Under the pieces are notes generated by a model. The model made no database searches. It saw nothing but the letters and a program-made list of their open reading frames with translations, and was not told the origin of the DNA. From Moraxella cuniculi DSM 21768 (GTDB lineage: Bacteria > Pseudomonadota > Gammaproteobacteria > Pseudomonadales > Moraxellaceae): 64,000 nt of DNA. The position numbers and the translations under genes were made by a program. Of this stretch, positions 53,759 through 63,387 are shown piece by piece. Position 1 is the stretch's first letter; every line of letters starts with the position of its first letter. The DNA lies in the NCBI RefSeq assembly GCF_900156515.1, contig NZ_FTNU01000004.1, forward strand, positions 1-64,000, in the 5' to 3' direction.

Positions 53759-56656
53759 TTAATGTGCCTGATCCCAATTATCGCCCATGCCAATCTCAAC
53801 CAATAACGGCACGGCAAAATCCACCTGCCAGCCTAGCTCTTTGGCGGTGCTGGTCAGGACATTTTGCATGGCGGTCTTTATCATCTCACCGATGACGACA
53901 GCTTTGTCTTTGGCAACCTCAAACACCAGCTCGTCATGCACTTGCAAGAGCAATTTGGCATCATCTTTTGGCAGGATTTTATCGACAGCAATCATGGCAA
54001 GTTTGATAATCTCGGCTGCTGAGCCTTGCAAAGGGGCATTAATCGCCGCACGCTCGGCAGCATCACGCACCATGCGATTGCTGCTGTTGATGTCTGGCGA
54101 GTATAGCTTGCGTCCTAGAATTGTCTGCACATAGCCGTGCTGTTTTGCCATGTCTTTGGTGTTTTGCATATAGTCGTTGATGGCAGGATAGCGGGCAAAA
54201 TATCGCTTGATGTAGTCTTGGGCAACGCCTCTTTCGACACCCAGTTGTTTGGCAAGTCCAAAAGCACTCATGCCGTATAACAGCCCAAAATTCACCGCCT
54301 TGGCAGCTCGCCGCTCCAGATTGCTTACTTGGCTGATGTCTTTGCCCATAATCTCGGCAGCGGTTGCGGTATGAATGTCTAGATTTTGGCGAAAAGCATC
54401 AATCAGACTGTCATCACCGCTAAAATGTGCCATCAGTCGCAGCTCGATTTGTGAATAATCTGCCGCCAAGATGAGGCGGTCAGGCGGAGCAATAAACGCC
54501 TCGCGAATCAGTCGCCCTGTATCGGTGCGAATCGGGATATTTTGCAGGTTAGGGTCGCTTGATGACAGTCGCCCTGTGCTGGTGAGTGCCTGATGATAGC
54601 TGGTATGCACACGGTTTGTTTTGTCAGCGGCTTTGGCGAGAGCATCGGTGTAGGTGCTTTTGAGCTTTGACAAACTGCGGTGGTTTAGCACAACATCAAC
54701 CAGCGGGTGGTCAATATTTGCCAGCACAGATTCAGAGGTGGAATATTGCCCTGTTTTGGTTTTTTTGCCACCTTTGATGCCCAGTTTGTCAAATAAAATC
54801 TCGCCCAACTGCTTGGGGCTGGCAAGGTTAAACGCCTCTTTTGCGATACGCTCGGCATCATGCTCCAAAGCCATGATTTGCTTGTCAAATTCCACAGACA
54901 ATCTGCCCAAAAAATCACGATCGATTAAGATGCCGTCATGCTCCATCTGAGTAAGAATCTTGGCGGTAGGCAGTTCAAGCTGGTGCAGTAATTTGGCGGC
55001 TGTCGTGTCATCTTGTAGATATTGATTAAAAATACTAAACAATCTAAATGTAATATCAGCATCTTCACAAGCATAGTTGGCAGCAGTATCAATGGCAACT
55101 TTGTCAAAGCTGATCTGCTTAGCACCTTTGCCTGCCACCGCTTCAAAGGTAATGGTATCAACGCCCAAGTAATGCTTGGCGAGTGCGTCCATGCTATGCC
55201 TTGTGGCGGCAGCATTGATGACATAGCTTGCCAACATGGTATCTGATTGCCAGTTGTTTAGCTTGATGCCATATTTCATAAAAATATGGGCATCGTACTT
55301 AAGATGCTGTCCGATTTTGCCGATGGCTGGGTTTTCCAAAACTTGCTTAAACCCTGATAACACAAAGTCCAAAGGCAGCTGATTATCAAGCAATATGCCA
55401 AAATCACCCGTATGTCCAACAGGGATATAATAGCCTTCATAATTGGCGGTGCTGACCGAAATACCGACCAAATCGGCGTGCTGCCAGTCGATGTTTGTGG
55501 TTTCGGTATCGATGGCAAAATAAGGCACGCTATTTAATTTATGTATTAAATTTTCAAAATCTGATACCGTGCTGATGGTATGATAACAAGGCGTGCCTGT
55601 GGGAAGATTTGGCACACTAAGGGGTTCTTTATCGGTGTGGTTTTGTGGCAAATTATCAGCGGAATTATGTATATTTTCTAAATTATCATGAGTGTCATTT
55701 GCAAGGATTTGGGCTGTTTCTGCCAGCTCTTTTTTGAATTCTAGTAATTGATACAATTCATGCAAATCTTTGGCACGCTGTTTTTGGGCGGCATGGCTGT
55801 TGTCTAGCACAATGTCATCAAAGCCAATGGGCAGATCCAAATCAGTTACGATGGTTGCCAAGATGCGATTTAGTGGAATGTCGCCTTGGTGGTCGGCTAG
55901 GCTTTTGCCGACTGCTCCTTTGATGTTTGGTAAATTTGCCAAAATGCCATCAATGCTGCTATATTCATTGAGTAGCTTGGCGGCGGTTTTTTGTCCGACT
56001 TTTGGCACCCCTGCGATGCCGTCTGATGCATCCCCCATCAAAGTTAGGTAGTCGATGATTTGCTCTGCGTGCACGCCAAATTTATCCAGCACGCCTTGGG
56101 TATCGGTGATTTTCCCTGTAAAGCTGTCTTCTAGCGTGATGCAGTCATTGACAAGCTGTGCCATGTCCTTATCACCTGTGGAGATGACGACAGGGTAGCC
56201 ATTTTGGCAAGCACGATGTGCCAAAGTGCCGATAATATCATCAGCCTCAAAGCCGTCTATCTTTAGCAGCGGTATGCCCAATTGCTCAATCAGTTGGTGA
56301 ATGTAGGGAATTTGCACACGCAAATCCTCATCCATCGGTGGGCGATGTGCCTTGTAGGCGGCGGATAATTCATGGCGAAAAGTCGCCGCCTTCGTATCAA
56401 AGGCAACCGCCATGTGCGTAGGCTGGTATTTTTTGATGAGCTTGTTTAGGGCATTTAGCACGCCACGAATGGCATTGGTGGGCAAGCCTTGCGAATTGGT
56501 CAGCGGCGGCAAGCCATGAAAACAGCGAAACAGATAATAAGACCCGTCCACCAAAATCACAGGCGGTCTTGTTTTGTTGATATGATCTGTGTTTATTTTG
56601 GCAAGGTTGGTTGGGTTTGGGTAGTGGGTGTTAAATGTTGGTTTATTGTCAGTCAT
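53759..56656 (-). CDS. polA: DNA polymerase I
   Basis: This 965-residue enzyme removes RNA primers and fills gaps. The 5' nuclease domain (about 30-320) includes LVDGSYYLFRCFHGLPPLTN and the metal-site GFEADDIIGTLA. The proofreading domain keeps its metal ligands (FAIDTETTNIDWQ, about 375-390), so 3'-5' exonuclease is probably active. The polymerase domain has LSSSDPNLQNIPIRTDTGRL, ADYSQIELRLMAHFSGD, the fingers helix around RRAAKAVNFGLLYGMSAFGL and LLLQVHDELVFEV. The N terminus is about 25 residues longer than in E. coli. No clear Shine-Dalgarno precedes the ATG. Confidence 0.97.
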   Translation of the reverse strand: MTDNKPTFNTHYPNPTNLAKINTDHINKTRPPVILVDGSYYLFRCFHGLPPLTNSQGLPTNAIRGVLNALNKLIKKYQPTHMAVAFDTKAATFRHELSAAYKAHRPPMDEDLRVQIPYIHQLIEQLGIPLLKIDGFEADDIIGTLAHRACQNGYPVVISTGDKDMAQLVNDCITLEDSFTGKITDTQGVLDKFGVHAEQIIDYLTLMGDASDGIAGVPKVGQKTAAKLLNEYSSIDGILANLPNIKGAVGKSLADHQGDIPLNRILATIVTDLDLPIGFDDIVLDNSHAAQKQRAKDLHELYQLLEFKKELAETAQILANDTHDNLENIHNSADNLPQNHTDKEPLSVPNLPTGTPCYHTISTVSDFENLIHKLNSVPYFAIDTETTNIDWQHADLVGISVSTANYEGYYIPVGHTGDFGILLDNQLPLDFVLSGFKQVLENPAIGKIGQHLKYDAHIFMKYGIKLNNWQSDTMLASYVINAAATRHSMDALAKHYLGVDTITFEAVAGKGAKQISFDKVAIDTAANYACEDADITFRLFSIFNQYLQDDTTAAKLLHQLELPTAKILTQMEHDGILIDRDFLGRLSVEFDKQIMALEHDAERIAKEAFNLASPKQLGEILFDKLGIKGGKKTKTGQYSTSESVLANIDHPLVDVVLNHRSLSKLKSTYTDALAKAADKTNRVHTSYHQALTSTGRLSSSDPNLQNIPIRTDTGRLIREAFIAPPDRLILAADYSQIELRLMAHFSGDDSLIDAFRQNLDIHTATAAEIMGKDISQVSNLERRAAKAVNFGLLYGMSAFGLAKQLGVERGVAQDYIKRYFARYPAINDYMQNTKDMAKQHGYVQTILGRKLYSPDINSSNRMVRDAAERAAINAPLQGSAAEIIKLAMIAVDKILPKDDAKLLLQVHDELVFEVAKDKAVVIGEMIKTAMQNVLTSTAKELGWQVDFAVPLLVEIGMGDNWDQAH

Positions 56657-56686
56657 GGCGTTGTTTTTGATTGAGTGTTGATAATT

Positions 56687-56695
56687 ATTATAGCA
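56687..56695 (-). promoter_or_regulatory. Extended -10 promoter of polA
   Basis: On the minus strand TGCTATAAT, exact extended -10 consensus, about 30 bp upstream of the polA start; no good -35 seen. Confidence 0.5.
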
Positions 56696-56722
56696 TAGGC
56701 GTGGCAGAATCGCTTGTTTGGT

Positions 56723-57766
56723 TTATTGCTTGATAAAGTATTTATCAAGCCAATGATACAGCACCCCTGCACTGGCGACCACAGCAATCATACGCACCAC
56801 ATGCAGCATGGTAACGATTGGCACGCCCAGCTGCAAAGTTTTGGCAGTGATGGTCATCTCTGCCACGCCACCGGGGGCAAAACCCAGTCCCAAAATCGCC
56901 TTGTCAATATCACTATAATGGGTCAATAGCCACACCATCAGCAATGTCAGCATAAGATGTATCAACACGCTGATGGCAGTGGCAGTCAGCAGTCGTGGTG
57001 CAACCTGAAAAAAATTAGGGCGAAACTTGGTGCCAAGCGTCCAGCCGATACACACCTGACCTAAGTATGACAAAACAGGCGGTATCGCTGACAAATGCAC
57101 CCCATTGGCGGTCAAAATCGCAGCAACCAACAAGGGTGCAAATGTCCAAGGATTTGACCATTTTTTGTATTCAAAGTATTTGGCAGCCAATGCACCAAGT
57201 GCCAAAAGTAGCAGTAGATTGGCAAAATTGACCGCTTGGCTTGACTCAAGGGTGCGACTATCCTCGCCGTGATAGCCCATGAATTGATAAAAAAATGGCA
57301 CGGTCGTTACCAGCAGAAATACTCGCAGTGTATGGGCGGCAACCACCAAATCCACACGAGCATTGTGCAATTGAGCAAGATTGGACATTTCGCTCGCCCC
57401 GCCGACAACAGAGGCAAACCAAGCGGTCTTAAAGCTGACTTTGCCAATGCGATAGGCGATGATTGAGCCGATAATTCCCAGTGTGATGCTAAAAATGGCA
57501 ACCGCAATCAGCAGATAAACTGACTGTGCAATCAAATCAAGCATTTGTGGGCTAAAATACAAGCCAAGCGACAGCCCGATAATCATCAAGCCCGTTTTGC
57601 GACCAATTTCGGCATTTTTTATGGGCAATCCTGCCAAACTACAGCCACCAATGGCAATCAATGAGCCAAGCAGCCAAGGAATGGGCAACCCAAGCAAGTT
57701 TGCCAAAGCACCGCCTGCAAGTGCAATCAAAAAGCTCAATAAATACGCTGGCAGTGTCGTTGTCAT
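56723..57766 (-). CDS. AbrB family membrane protein (putative transporter/regulator)
   Basis: A 347-residue protein with about ten membrane segments. The ATG at 57766 follows GGAG at 7 bp; a longer frame to 57880 would run through the preceding terminator. It has the duplicated AbrB/AidB-like membrane repeat: ALANLLGLPIPWLLGSLIAI with GASEMSNLAQLHNARVDLVV in the first half, and FAPGGVAEMTITAKTLQLGV with HVVRMIAVV in the second. Known relatives are poorly characterised (E. coli AbrB). It is separated from tctA by a terminator, so probably independent. Confidence 0.85.
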   Translation of the reverse strand: MTTTLPAYLLSFLIALAGGALANLLGLPIPWLLGSLIAIGGCSLAGLPIKNAEIGRKTGLMIIGLSLGLYFSPQMLDLIAQSVYLLIAVAIFSITLGIIGSIIAYRIGKVSFKTAWFASVVGGASEMSNLAQLHNARVDLVVAAHTLRVFLLVTTVPFFYQFMGYHGEDSRTLESSQAVNFANLLLLLALGALAAKYFEYKKWSNPWTFAPLLVAAILTANGVHLSAIPPVLSYLGQVCIGWTLGTKFRPNFFQVAPRLLTATAISVLIHLMLTLLMVWLLTHYSDIDKAILGLGFAPGGVAEMTITAKTLQLGVPIVTMLHVVRMIAVVASAGVLYHWLDKYFIKQ

Positions 57767-57861
57767 AAAATTCTCCAGTATGCCAGATGGCTTGCGATGA
57801 TTTGTTGGGCTTTGCAAAGGGTGGCTTGACCCAAGTTTGTCATACAAATCAGAGTATAAAA

Positions 57862-57892
57862 CCAAACAAAAAACAGCCACTTTTTGTGGCTG
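57862..57892 (-). terminator. Intrinsic terminator of tctCBA
   Basis: CAGCCAC (57874-57880) and GTGGCTG (57886-57892) form a stem with a 5-base loop. Leftwards it is followed by TTTTTTGTTTGG. It lies 7 bp after the tctA stop. Confidence 0.88.
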
Positions 57893-57899
57893 CTTATGC

Positions 57900-59402
57900 T
57901 TAGGCGATGTGTTTGCGATTTTTGTTACGCAGCCAGCGATATACAGGCAGCAGTACCATCAGCACCACAAGCACCCATAGGATTTGTACGATTGGCCCAT
58001 GGAATAAGATGCCCAAATCCCCTTGTGAGATGGACAAGGCACGGCGTAGACTTGATTCCATCAGCTCACCTAATACATAGCCCAAAATCAAGGCTGACAA
58101 TGGGAAATTGAGCTTGCGTAATACATAGCCCAAAACACCAAGAGCAACCATCAAAATCAAATCAAAAGTCGTGCTATGAATGGCATACACGCCCACAAAG
58201 CTCACCGCAGCAATCGCTGGAATGAGAATGTAGTTTGGGGTGTTGAGCATTTTGGCAAATAATCCAACAAGTGGCAGGTTGAGTATCAGCAAAATCACAT
58301 TGCCTACAAACAATGACGCAATCAGACCCCAAACAATATCAGGCTGCTCGGCAAATAATTGTGGGCCGGGCGTGATGTTATATAGGGTCAAAGCACCCAT
58401 CATCACCGCTGTTGTGCCAGAGCCGGGTACGCCCAAGGTTAGCATCGGGATAAATGAACCACAGGCTGAGGCATTGTTGGCAGCCTCTGGAGCGGCGATA
58501 CCACGCAAATCACCTTCACCAAATTTGCCTGTGTCGCCAGCGATTTTTTTCTCGTTGGTATAAGTCATGGCACTGGCAATGGTTGCACCAGCACCGGGCA
58601 GCACGCCGACAACAAAGCCAATCACGCCACTTCTTAAAATCGTGCCAGCAGAGAACATTAATTCTTTGAAATTAAACAACGCACGCTTGCCTTGCTCAAG
58701 GGCTTTTTGTCCTGTGCTGGTCTGCTCAAGCATGATTAAAATTTCGCTGATGCTAAAAAAGCCAATCACAACCGTGGTAAAGGCGATGCCATCAGACAGA
58801 TTCACCGAGTCAAAAGTAAAGCGATACACGCCTGTAACAGCGTCCACACCAACGGTTGCCAGACCAAGACCAATTAGGGCAGCAACTGCGGTTTTGATGG
58901 GTTGATCGCCAACCAGACCGCTTAGGCAGGTGATGGCAAACACCATCAGCACAAAGTATTCTGCAGGGCCAAAGGCAACCGCCCAATTGGCAAGCAGTGG
59001 TGCAAACAGCACAACGCCAAGCGTTGCAATGATACTGCCTGTAAATGAGCTGACCGCTGACAATGACAACGCCACCCCTGCCTTGCCCTGCTTGGCAAGC
59101 GGATAGCCGTCTAGGGTGGACATGATGGCAGCAGCATCACCGGGAACATTGATTAAAATTGCCGAAATGCGACCACCGTATTCACAGCCCAAATAGACCG
59201 CAGCGAGCAAAATCAAGGCAGATTCAGGTGGCAAGCCAAGTGCATAGGCTAGCGGCAAAAGAATCGCAACGCCATTAATTGGGCCAAGACCAGGCAGCAT
59301 ACCAACGATTGTTCCCAAAAATGCCCCAATAAAAGCAAGCATAAGATTGGTTGGTGTTAATGCCACCGCAAAGCCTGATAATAAGTAGTTTAAGGTATCC
59401 AT
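57900..59402 (-). CDS. tctA: Tripartite tricarboxylate transporter, large membrane subunit TctA
   Basis: A 500-residue inner-membrane protein with about ten to twelve segments. Signatures are GTIVGMLPGLGPINGVAILL near the N terminus and its repeat-half counterpart GFVVGVLPGAGATIASAMTY, plus GVPGSGTTAVMMGAL. It couples uptake of a carboxylate, such as citrate or another dicarboxylate, to an ion gradient; substrate not decided by sequence. tctB ends 3 bp upstream and tctC precedes that, in the usual order C-B-A. Confidence 0.95.
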   Translation of the reverse strand: MDTLNYLLSGFAVALTPTNLMLAFIGAFLGTIVGMLPGLGPINGVAILLPLAYALGLPPESALILLAAVYLGCEYGGRISAILINVPGDAAAIMSTLDGYPLAKQGKAGVALSLSAVSSFTGSIIATLGVVLFAPLLANWAVAFGPAEYFVLMVFAITCLSGLVGDQPIKTAVAALIGLGLATVGVDAVTGVYRFTFDSVNLSDGIAFTTVVIGFFSISEILIMLEQTSTGQKALEQGKRALFNFKELMFSAGTILRSGVIGFVVGVLPGAGATIASAMTYTNEKKIAGDTGKFGEGDLRGIAAPEAANNASACGSFIPMLTLGVPGSGTTAVMMGALTLYNITPGPQLFAEQPDIVWGLIASLFVGNVILLILNLPLVGLFAKMLNTPNYILIPAIAAVSFVGVYAIHSTTFDLILMVALGVLGYVLRKLNFPLSALILGYVLGELMESSLRRALSISQGDLGILFHGPIVQILWVLVVLMVLLPVYRWLRNKNRKHIA

Positions 59403-59405
59403 AAT

Positions 59406-59852
59406 TTATCCAATCAAACCAAGTGGCAGCGGCACATCAAGTGCTTGGTCAAACAATAAATAGAGCAAGACGCCCATGGCAACGCCCGAGATAAGACAAT
59501 GCAGCAATTTGCCACCAAACAGCTTACCGACAATGGTTGCCATTATCGCTGTGGCAATGATAAAGCCAAGCAGCTCAAACAGCACCGCATAGCCAAGCAA
59601 GGTAACTAGGCACAAGGCAAGTTTTTTTAGTAATGATGGCGTATAGCCAAGCTGGTCAATCTCTGCTTTGGGACGAACCAACAAAAACAACGAACACGCC
59701 GCAAGTAGAGCCAGCAGCAGCATTGGATAGGGTCTTGGGCCCAACGGATCATAGGCGATTGGGGCAACATAGCCCGATGCCAGATATAACAAAAACAGAC
59801 TGACAATCAGAAGCAGTCCTGCAAAATATCGTTCAAATTTTGCGTTCATCAT
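59406..59852 (-). CDS. tctB: Tripartite tricarboxylate transporter, small membrane subunit TctB
   Basis: A 148-residue protein with four membrane segments and the family pattern (ARYFAGLLL-like start, then GPRPYPMLLLALLAAC and FELLGFIIATAIMATIVGKL). Two adjacent ATG codons (59852 and 59849) share the AAGGA ribosome-binding site; the second has the better spacing. It sits between tctC (90-bp gap) and tctA (3-bp gap). Confidence 0.92.
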   Translation of the reverse strand: MMNAKFERYFAGLLLIVSLFLLYLASGYVAPIAYDPLGPRPYPMLLLALLAACSLFLLVRPKAEIDQLGYTPSLLKKLALCLVTLLGYAVLFELLGFIIATAIMATIVGKLFGGKLLHCLISGVAMGVLLYLLFDQALDVPLPLGLIG

Positions 59853-59942
59853 GTATCCTTATGTATTATGCAATACATGGCTGATAAGGGCAGGCTGTAG
59901 CTTGCCTGCCGTATTAATGATGGGCTTGCCGACATGACAAAC

Positions 59943-60947
59943 TTAGTTTTGTGAATTTAGGTCAAATTCTTTTGACAAAACACGCATCTCATCGGTGCTT
60001 TTTTTGATATAGGCTTGTAGCTCATCGCCAGTCATGGCAAATGGCAACAAATCTCGAGAGGCACGCAGCTCTGCAAATTTTGGGTCAGCCATCATGGTAT
60101 CAAAGCGATTTTTCCACCACTGATATGATTCTTCGCTAACTTTTGGACCCATGTAGTAGCCACGAATGACAGGCCACTCAACATCAAAGCCTTGTTCTTT
60201 GGCGGTTGGGATATCTTTTAGCTTGCCGCCCAGTCTTTCGGGGGCGAATACAGCCAGCACACGCACTTTGCCTGATTCGATATAAGGACCCATCTCGGCA
60301 ATGCCAGCACTAACAACACTGATGTGATTGCCAAGCACAGCGGTTACTGCTTCGCCACCACCTTCTAGGGCGACATAGGTCATGTCTTTGGGGTTAATGC
60401 CAGCGGCTTTGGCAACCATGGCGGTTTGGAGCCAGTCTTGACCGCCGACACTGCCACCAGCACCGAAACTGATGGCTTTGGGGTCTTGTTTTAGGGCATT
60501 TGCCAAATCTTGCAAATTCTGCAAAGGTGAGTTTGCATTGACCGCCACCATGCCATAATCTGTACCAACGGCAGCCAGCCAGCGAACATCATCTTCGCTG
60601 TAGTTTTCGCCAAATTTACCCTGTGCAAGATTTAGCAATGAGCCTGTCGAAAAGGCAACAATGGCATCACCATTGGCGGGGTCGTTGGCGACAATTTTGT
60701 TATAAGCGACCGCACCGACGCCACCGGGCATATAGGTTACACGCATTGGCTTGTCAAGCAATCCTGTGTCTTTTAGTCCACTTTGTGCCAGTTTGCAGGT
60801 CAGATCAAAACCGCCACCCGGTTTGGCTGGGGCGATACATTCAGGTTTTTTTGGCATACCTGCTTCGGCATTTTTGTCGTTTTTGCAGGCGGTGAGTGCA
60901 ACCGCTGTGCACAAAGCAGCGGTCAAAAGTGCGGATTTTTTGAACAT
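59943..60947 (-). CDS. tctC: Tripartite tricarboxylate transporter binding lipoprotein TctC
   Basis: A 334-residue Bug-family binding protein. The start at 60947 gives a clean lipoprotein signal ending LTAC (Cys21), with GGAG upstream; a frame open to 61106 is discarded. The mature protein begins with CIAPAKPGGGFDLTCKLAQS, the conserved Bug loop that orients the ligand, then TYMPGGVGAVAYNKI and GAGGSVGGQDWLQ. Most Bug proteins are soluble in the periplasm, so lipid anchoring is notable. It is the first gene of tctCBA. Confidence 0.93.
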   Translation of the reverse strand: MFKKSALLTAALCTAVALTACKNDKNAEAGMPKKPECIAPAKPGGGFDLTCKLAQSGLKDTGLLDKPMRVTYMPGGVGAVAYNKIVANDPANGDAIVAFSTGSLLNLAQGKFGENYSEDDVRWLAAVGTDYGMVAVNANSPLQNLQDLANALKQDPKAISFGAGGSVGGQDWLQTAMVAKAAGINPKDMTYVALEGGGEAVTAVLGNHISVVSAGIAEMGPYIESGKVRVLAVFAPERLGGKLKDIPTAKEQGFDVEWPVIRGYYMGPKVSEESYQWWKNRFDTMMADPKFAELRASRDLLPFAMTGDELQAYIKKSTDEMRVLSKEFDLNSQN

Positions 60948-61333
60948 TAGGGAGATACTCCAGAGATTGAATTTCCTTATAACCATATCATTTATGCGGT
61001 TATTTTTGGTAAAATATATCAAAATGCTGTTACTGTCAAGCATATTTAGCGAAAAATTTTGGTAACAAAGCAACAATTGATGGCAGCCGTGATTTTGATT
61101 AAACAAAAATATACCATTGCTGATGGCGTTGGTGTGTTTTTATTGTTTGCCAAGATTATAAATAAATACAAAGAACTTGGGCGGGATTGGCGGTGCTTTT
61201 GTGGCTCATTTAAGATATAATAGGGCAGCAAGGCGTGGGCATTGCCATGTAAATTTATCAAAGCAGTCAAATCACCCAAAGCATATCACAGCTAACCGAT
61301 GTTTATCATTCATTAAAACAAACAAGGCATACA
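60948..61333. promoter_or_regulatory. tctC/prfC divergent region
   Basis: 386 bp between divergent genes. A TATAAT at 61216-61221 on the plus strand may serve prfC (113 bp downstream), with a weak TGCTTT -35 at 61194-61199. The tctC side is A/T-rich with several imperfect -10 candidates that I cannot rank. No gene or structured RNA is seen. Confidence 0.35.
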
Positions 61334-62920
61334 ATGACAACCAATCTACTCGACCAAATCAACGCTCGCAGGACTTTTGCCATCATCAGCCACCCTGACG
61401 CAGGTAAGACCACCATGACCGAAAAACTGCTACTATGGGGCAGGGCGATTCAGGTGGCAGGTGAGGTGCGTGGACGCAAGGCGGATCGTCATGCCACCAG
61501 CGACTGGATGAGTATGGAGCAAGAGCGGGGCATTTCTATCACAACTTCGGTGATGCAATTTCCCTATAAAGAATGTATGGTGAACCTCCTAGATACGCCC
61601 GGCCATGCTGATTTTAGCGAGGATACTTATCGCACACTGACGGCGGTGGATTCTGCATTGATGGTTATTGATGGTGCCAAAGGTGTTGAGGAGCGGACAA
61701 TCAAGCTGATGGAGGTCTGTCGTATGCGTGATACGCCGATTATTAGCTTTGTGAACAAACTTGACCGCGAGATTCAAGATCCGTTGGCGTTGCTTGATGA
61801 AATTGAAAGTGTGCTAAAAATCCGCTGTGTGCCGATTACTTGGCCGATGGGCATGGGACAGGATTTTGTTGGGGTGTATCATATCAAGCAAGACAAGCTG
61901 TATATGTACAAAAAAGGACAAGGCAGTCAAATTAGCGAAATAGAAGTCAGAGATGGCTATGATCATGCCGATGTGCGTGATCGCTTGGGCGAGCTTGTGT
62001 TTAATGAATTTGTCGAAAGTCTTGAGCTTGCTCAGCTTGCTGCCGAAGACTGGGACGAGGATCAGTTTTTGTCAGGCAAGATTACCCCTGTGTTGTTTGG
62101 CACGGCGTTGGGTAATTTTGGGGTGGATATGGTGCTAGACACACTGGTTGCTCATGCCCCGAAGCCCAAAGACCATCAGGCGGTAGAACGCATTGTGCGT
62201 GCTGATGAGCCTGAATTTACAGGATTTGTCTTTAAAATCCAAGCAAACATGGATCCAAAGCATCGAGATCGTGTTGCCTTTATGCGAATTTGCTCGGGGC
62301 GATATGAGCGTGGCATGAAGATGAATCATGTCAGACTGGGCAAAGAGGTGCGGGTTTCTGATGCCTTAATGTTCCTAGCGGGCGACCGCGAGACGCTGGA
62401 GGAGGCTTATGCTGGTGATATTATCGGTCTTCATAATCATGGCACGATACAAATTGGCGACAGTTTTACCAGTGGTGAGAGTTTGAACTTCACGGGCATT
62501 CCGCATTTTGCCCCTGAGCTGTTTCGCCGTGTGGTGCTAAAAGACCCAATGAAATCCAAGCAATTGCAAAAAGGCTTGCAGCAGCTGTCCGAAGAAGGGG
62601 CGACACAGGTGTTTATGCCCCAAATTAACAATGATTTGATTTTGGGTGCGGTGGGTGTGCTACAGTTTGAGGTGGTGGCACATCGCTTGGCAGAAGAATA
62701 CAAAGTACAATGCAGCTTTGAGCCTGTATCCATCGCCACGGTGCGGTGGGTGCATTGTGATGACAAGGTGGCGTTTGAGAAGTTTAAGAAAAAAGCCCAT
62801 GACCAACTGTCGGTGGACGGTGGCGGTTATCTGACCTACCTTGCCCCAAGCCGTGTGAACTTACAACTGATGCAAGAGCGATATCCTGAAGTGGAGTTTA
62901 GAAGTATCAGGGAGCATTGA
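61334..62920 (+). CDS. prfC: Peptide chain release factor 3
   Basis: This 528-residue GTPase recycles release factors 1 and 2 from the ribosome. The G motifs are [44 protein letters not shown] and [11 protein letters not shown]. Domains II and III follow ([20 protein letters not shown], then [16 protein letters not shown]). Length matches E. coli RF3 (529). The last 24 codons are repeated downstream at 63585-63662, so the present 3' end may have been supplied by the insertion that brought the PIN toxin-antitoxin pair. The protein itself is intact. Confidence 0.97.
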   Translation: MTTNLLDQINARRTFAIISHPDAGKTTMTEKLLLWGRAIQVAGEVRGRKADRHATSDWMSMEQERGISITTSVMQFPYKECMVNLLDTPGHADFSEDTYRTLTAVDSALMVIDGAKGVEERTIKLMEVCRMRDTPIISFVNKLDREIQDPLALLDEIESVLKIRCVPITWPMGMGQDFVGVYHIKQDKLYMYKKGQGSQISEIEVRDGYDHADVRDRLGELVFNEFVESLELAQLAAEDWDEDQFLSGKITPVLFGTALGNFGVDMVLDTLVAHAPKPKDHQAVERIVRADEPEFTGFVFKIQANMDPKHRDRVAFMRICSGRYERGMKMNHVRLGKEVRVSDALMFLAGDRETLEEAYAGDIIGLHNHGTIQIGDSFTSGESLNFTGIPHFAPELFRRVVLKDPMKSKQLQKGLQQLSEEGATQVFMPQINNDLILGAVGVLQFEVVAHRLAEEYKVQCSFEPVSIATVRWVHCDDKVAFEKFKKKAHDQLSVDGGGYLTYLAPSRVNLQLMQERYPEVEFRSIREH

Positions 62921-62921
62921 T
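62844..62921 (+). repeat. Direct repeat, left copy (prfC 3' end)
   Basis: 78 bp covering the last 25 or so codons of prfC and its stop. It is repeated in the same orientation at 63585-63662 with 76 of 78 bases identical. The intervening 663 bp hold the PIN toxin and its antitoxin. The copy lies within prfC. Confidence 0.95.
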
Positions 62922-62943
62922 TTTGGATTAATGCAGGATTATA

Positions 62944-63387
62944 ATGAAAATCGTCTTAGATACCAATATTTTGGTGGGGGCGTGCTTGGGGTCTTGTCAT
63001 GCCATCCGCCTAATTAAAGCTTGTTTAAATGGCGAATTTACACCAATTATTGGCGTGGCATTATTGGCAGAATATGAAGATGTTTTGGCTCGTGATGATG
63101 TGTTTGTCAAAAGCAAATTATCATTAGATGAGCGCAATGAAATTTTAAATGCCTTGTTATCTGTTTGTGAGTGGGTGCGTATTTTTTATTTGTGGAGGCC
63201 TAATTTAAAAGATGAAGGTGATAATCATTTAATAGAATTGGCAGTAGCAGGCAATGCTAAAATTATTGTGAGCCATAATCAAAAAGACTTTCGTCAAAAC
63301 GAATTAAATTTTGGCATTAAAATTTTAGCACCAGAACAATTATTGCAGTTAAGGAGTAATGATGGGAACTGTAACACTTCAAGTTAG
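62944..63387 (+). CDS. PIN-domain toxin of a toxin-antitoxin pair
   Basis: A 147-residue protein of the PIN family (putative RNase). The first catalytic Asp is in MKIVLDTNILVGACLGS (Asp6), with a conserved acidic residue in ALLAEYEDVLA and further acids in KDEGDNHLIELAVAGNAKII, then VSHNQKDF. Such toxins cleave RNA when the antitoxin is lost (family knowledge). The ATG follows AGGA at 7 bp. The toxin gene comes first and overlaps the antitoxin by 26 bp, the reverse of the commonest order. The gene is A/T-rich compared with prfC and lies between the two prfC-end repeats, so it was probably acquired. Confidence 0.88.
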   Translation: MKIVLDTNILVGACLGSCHAIRLIKACLNGEFTPIIGVALLAEYEDVLARDDVFVKSKLSLDERNEILNALLSVCEWVRIFYLWRPNLKDEGDNHLIELAVAGNAKIIVSHNQKDFRQNELNFGIKILAPEQLLQLRSNDGNCNTSS

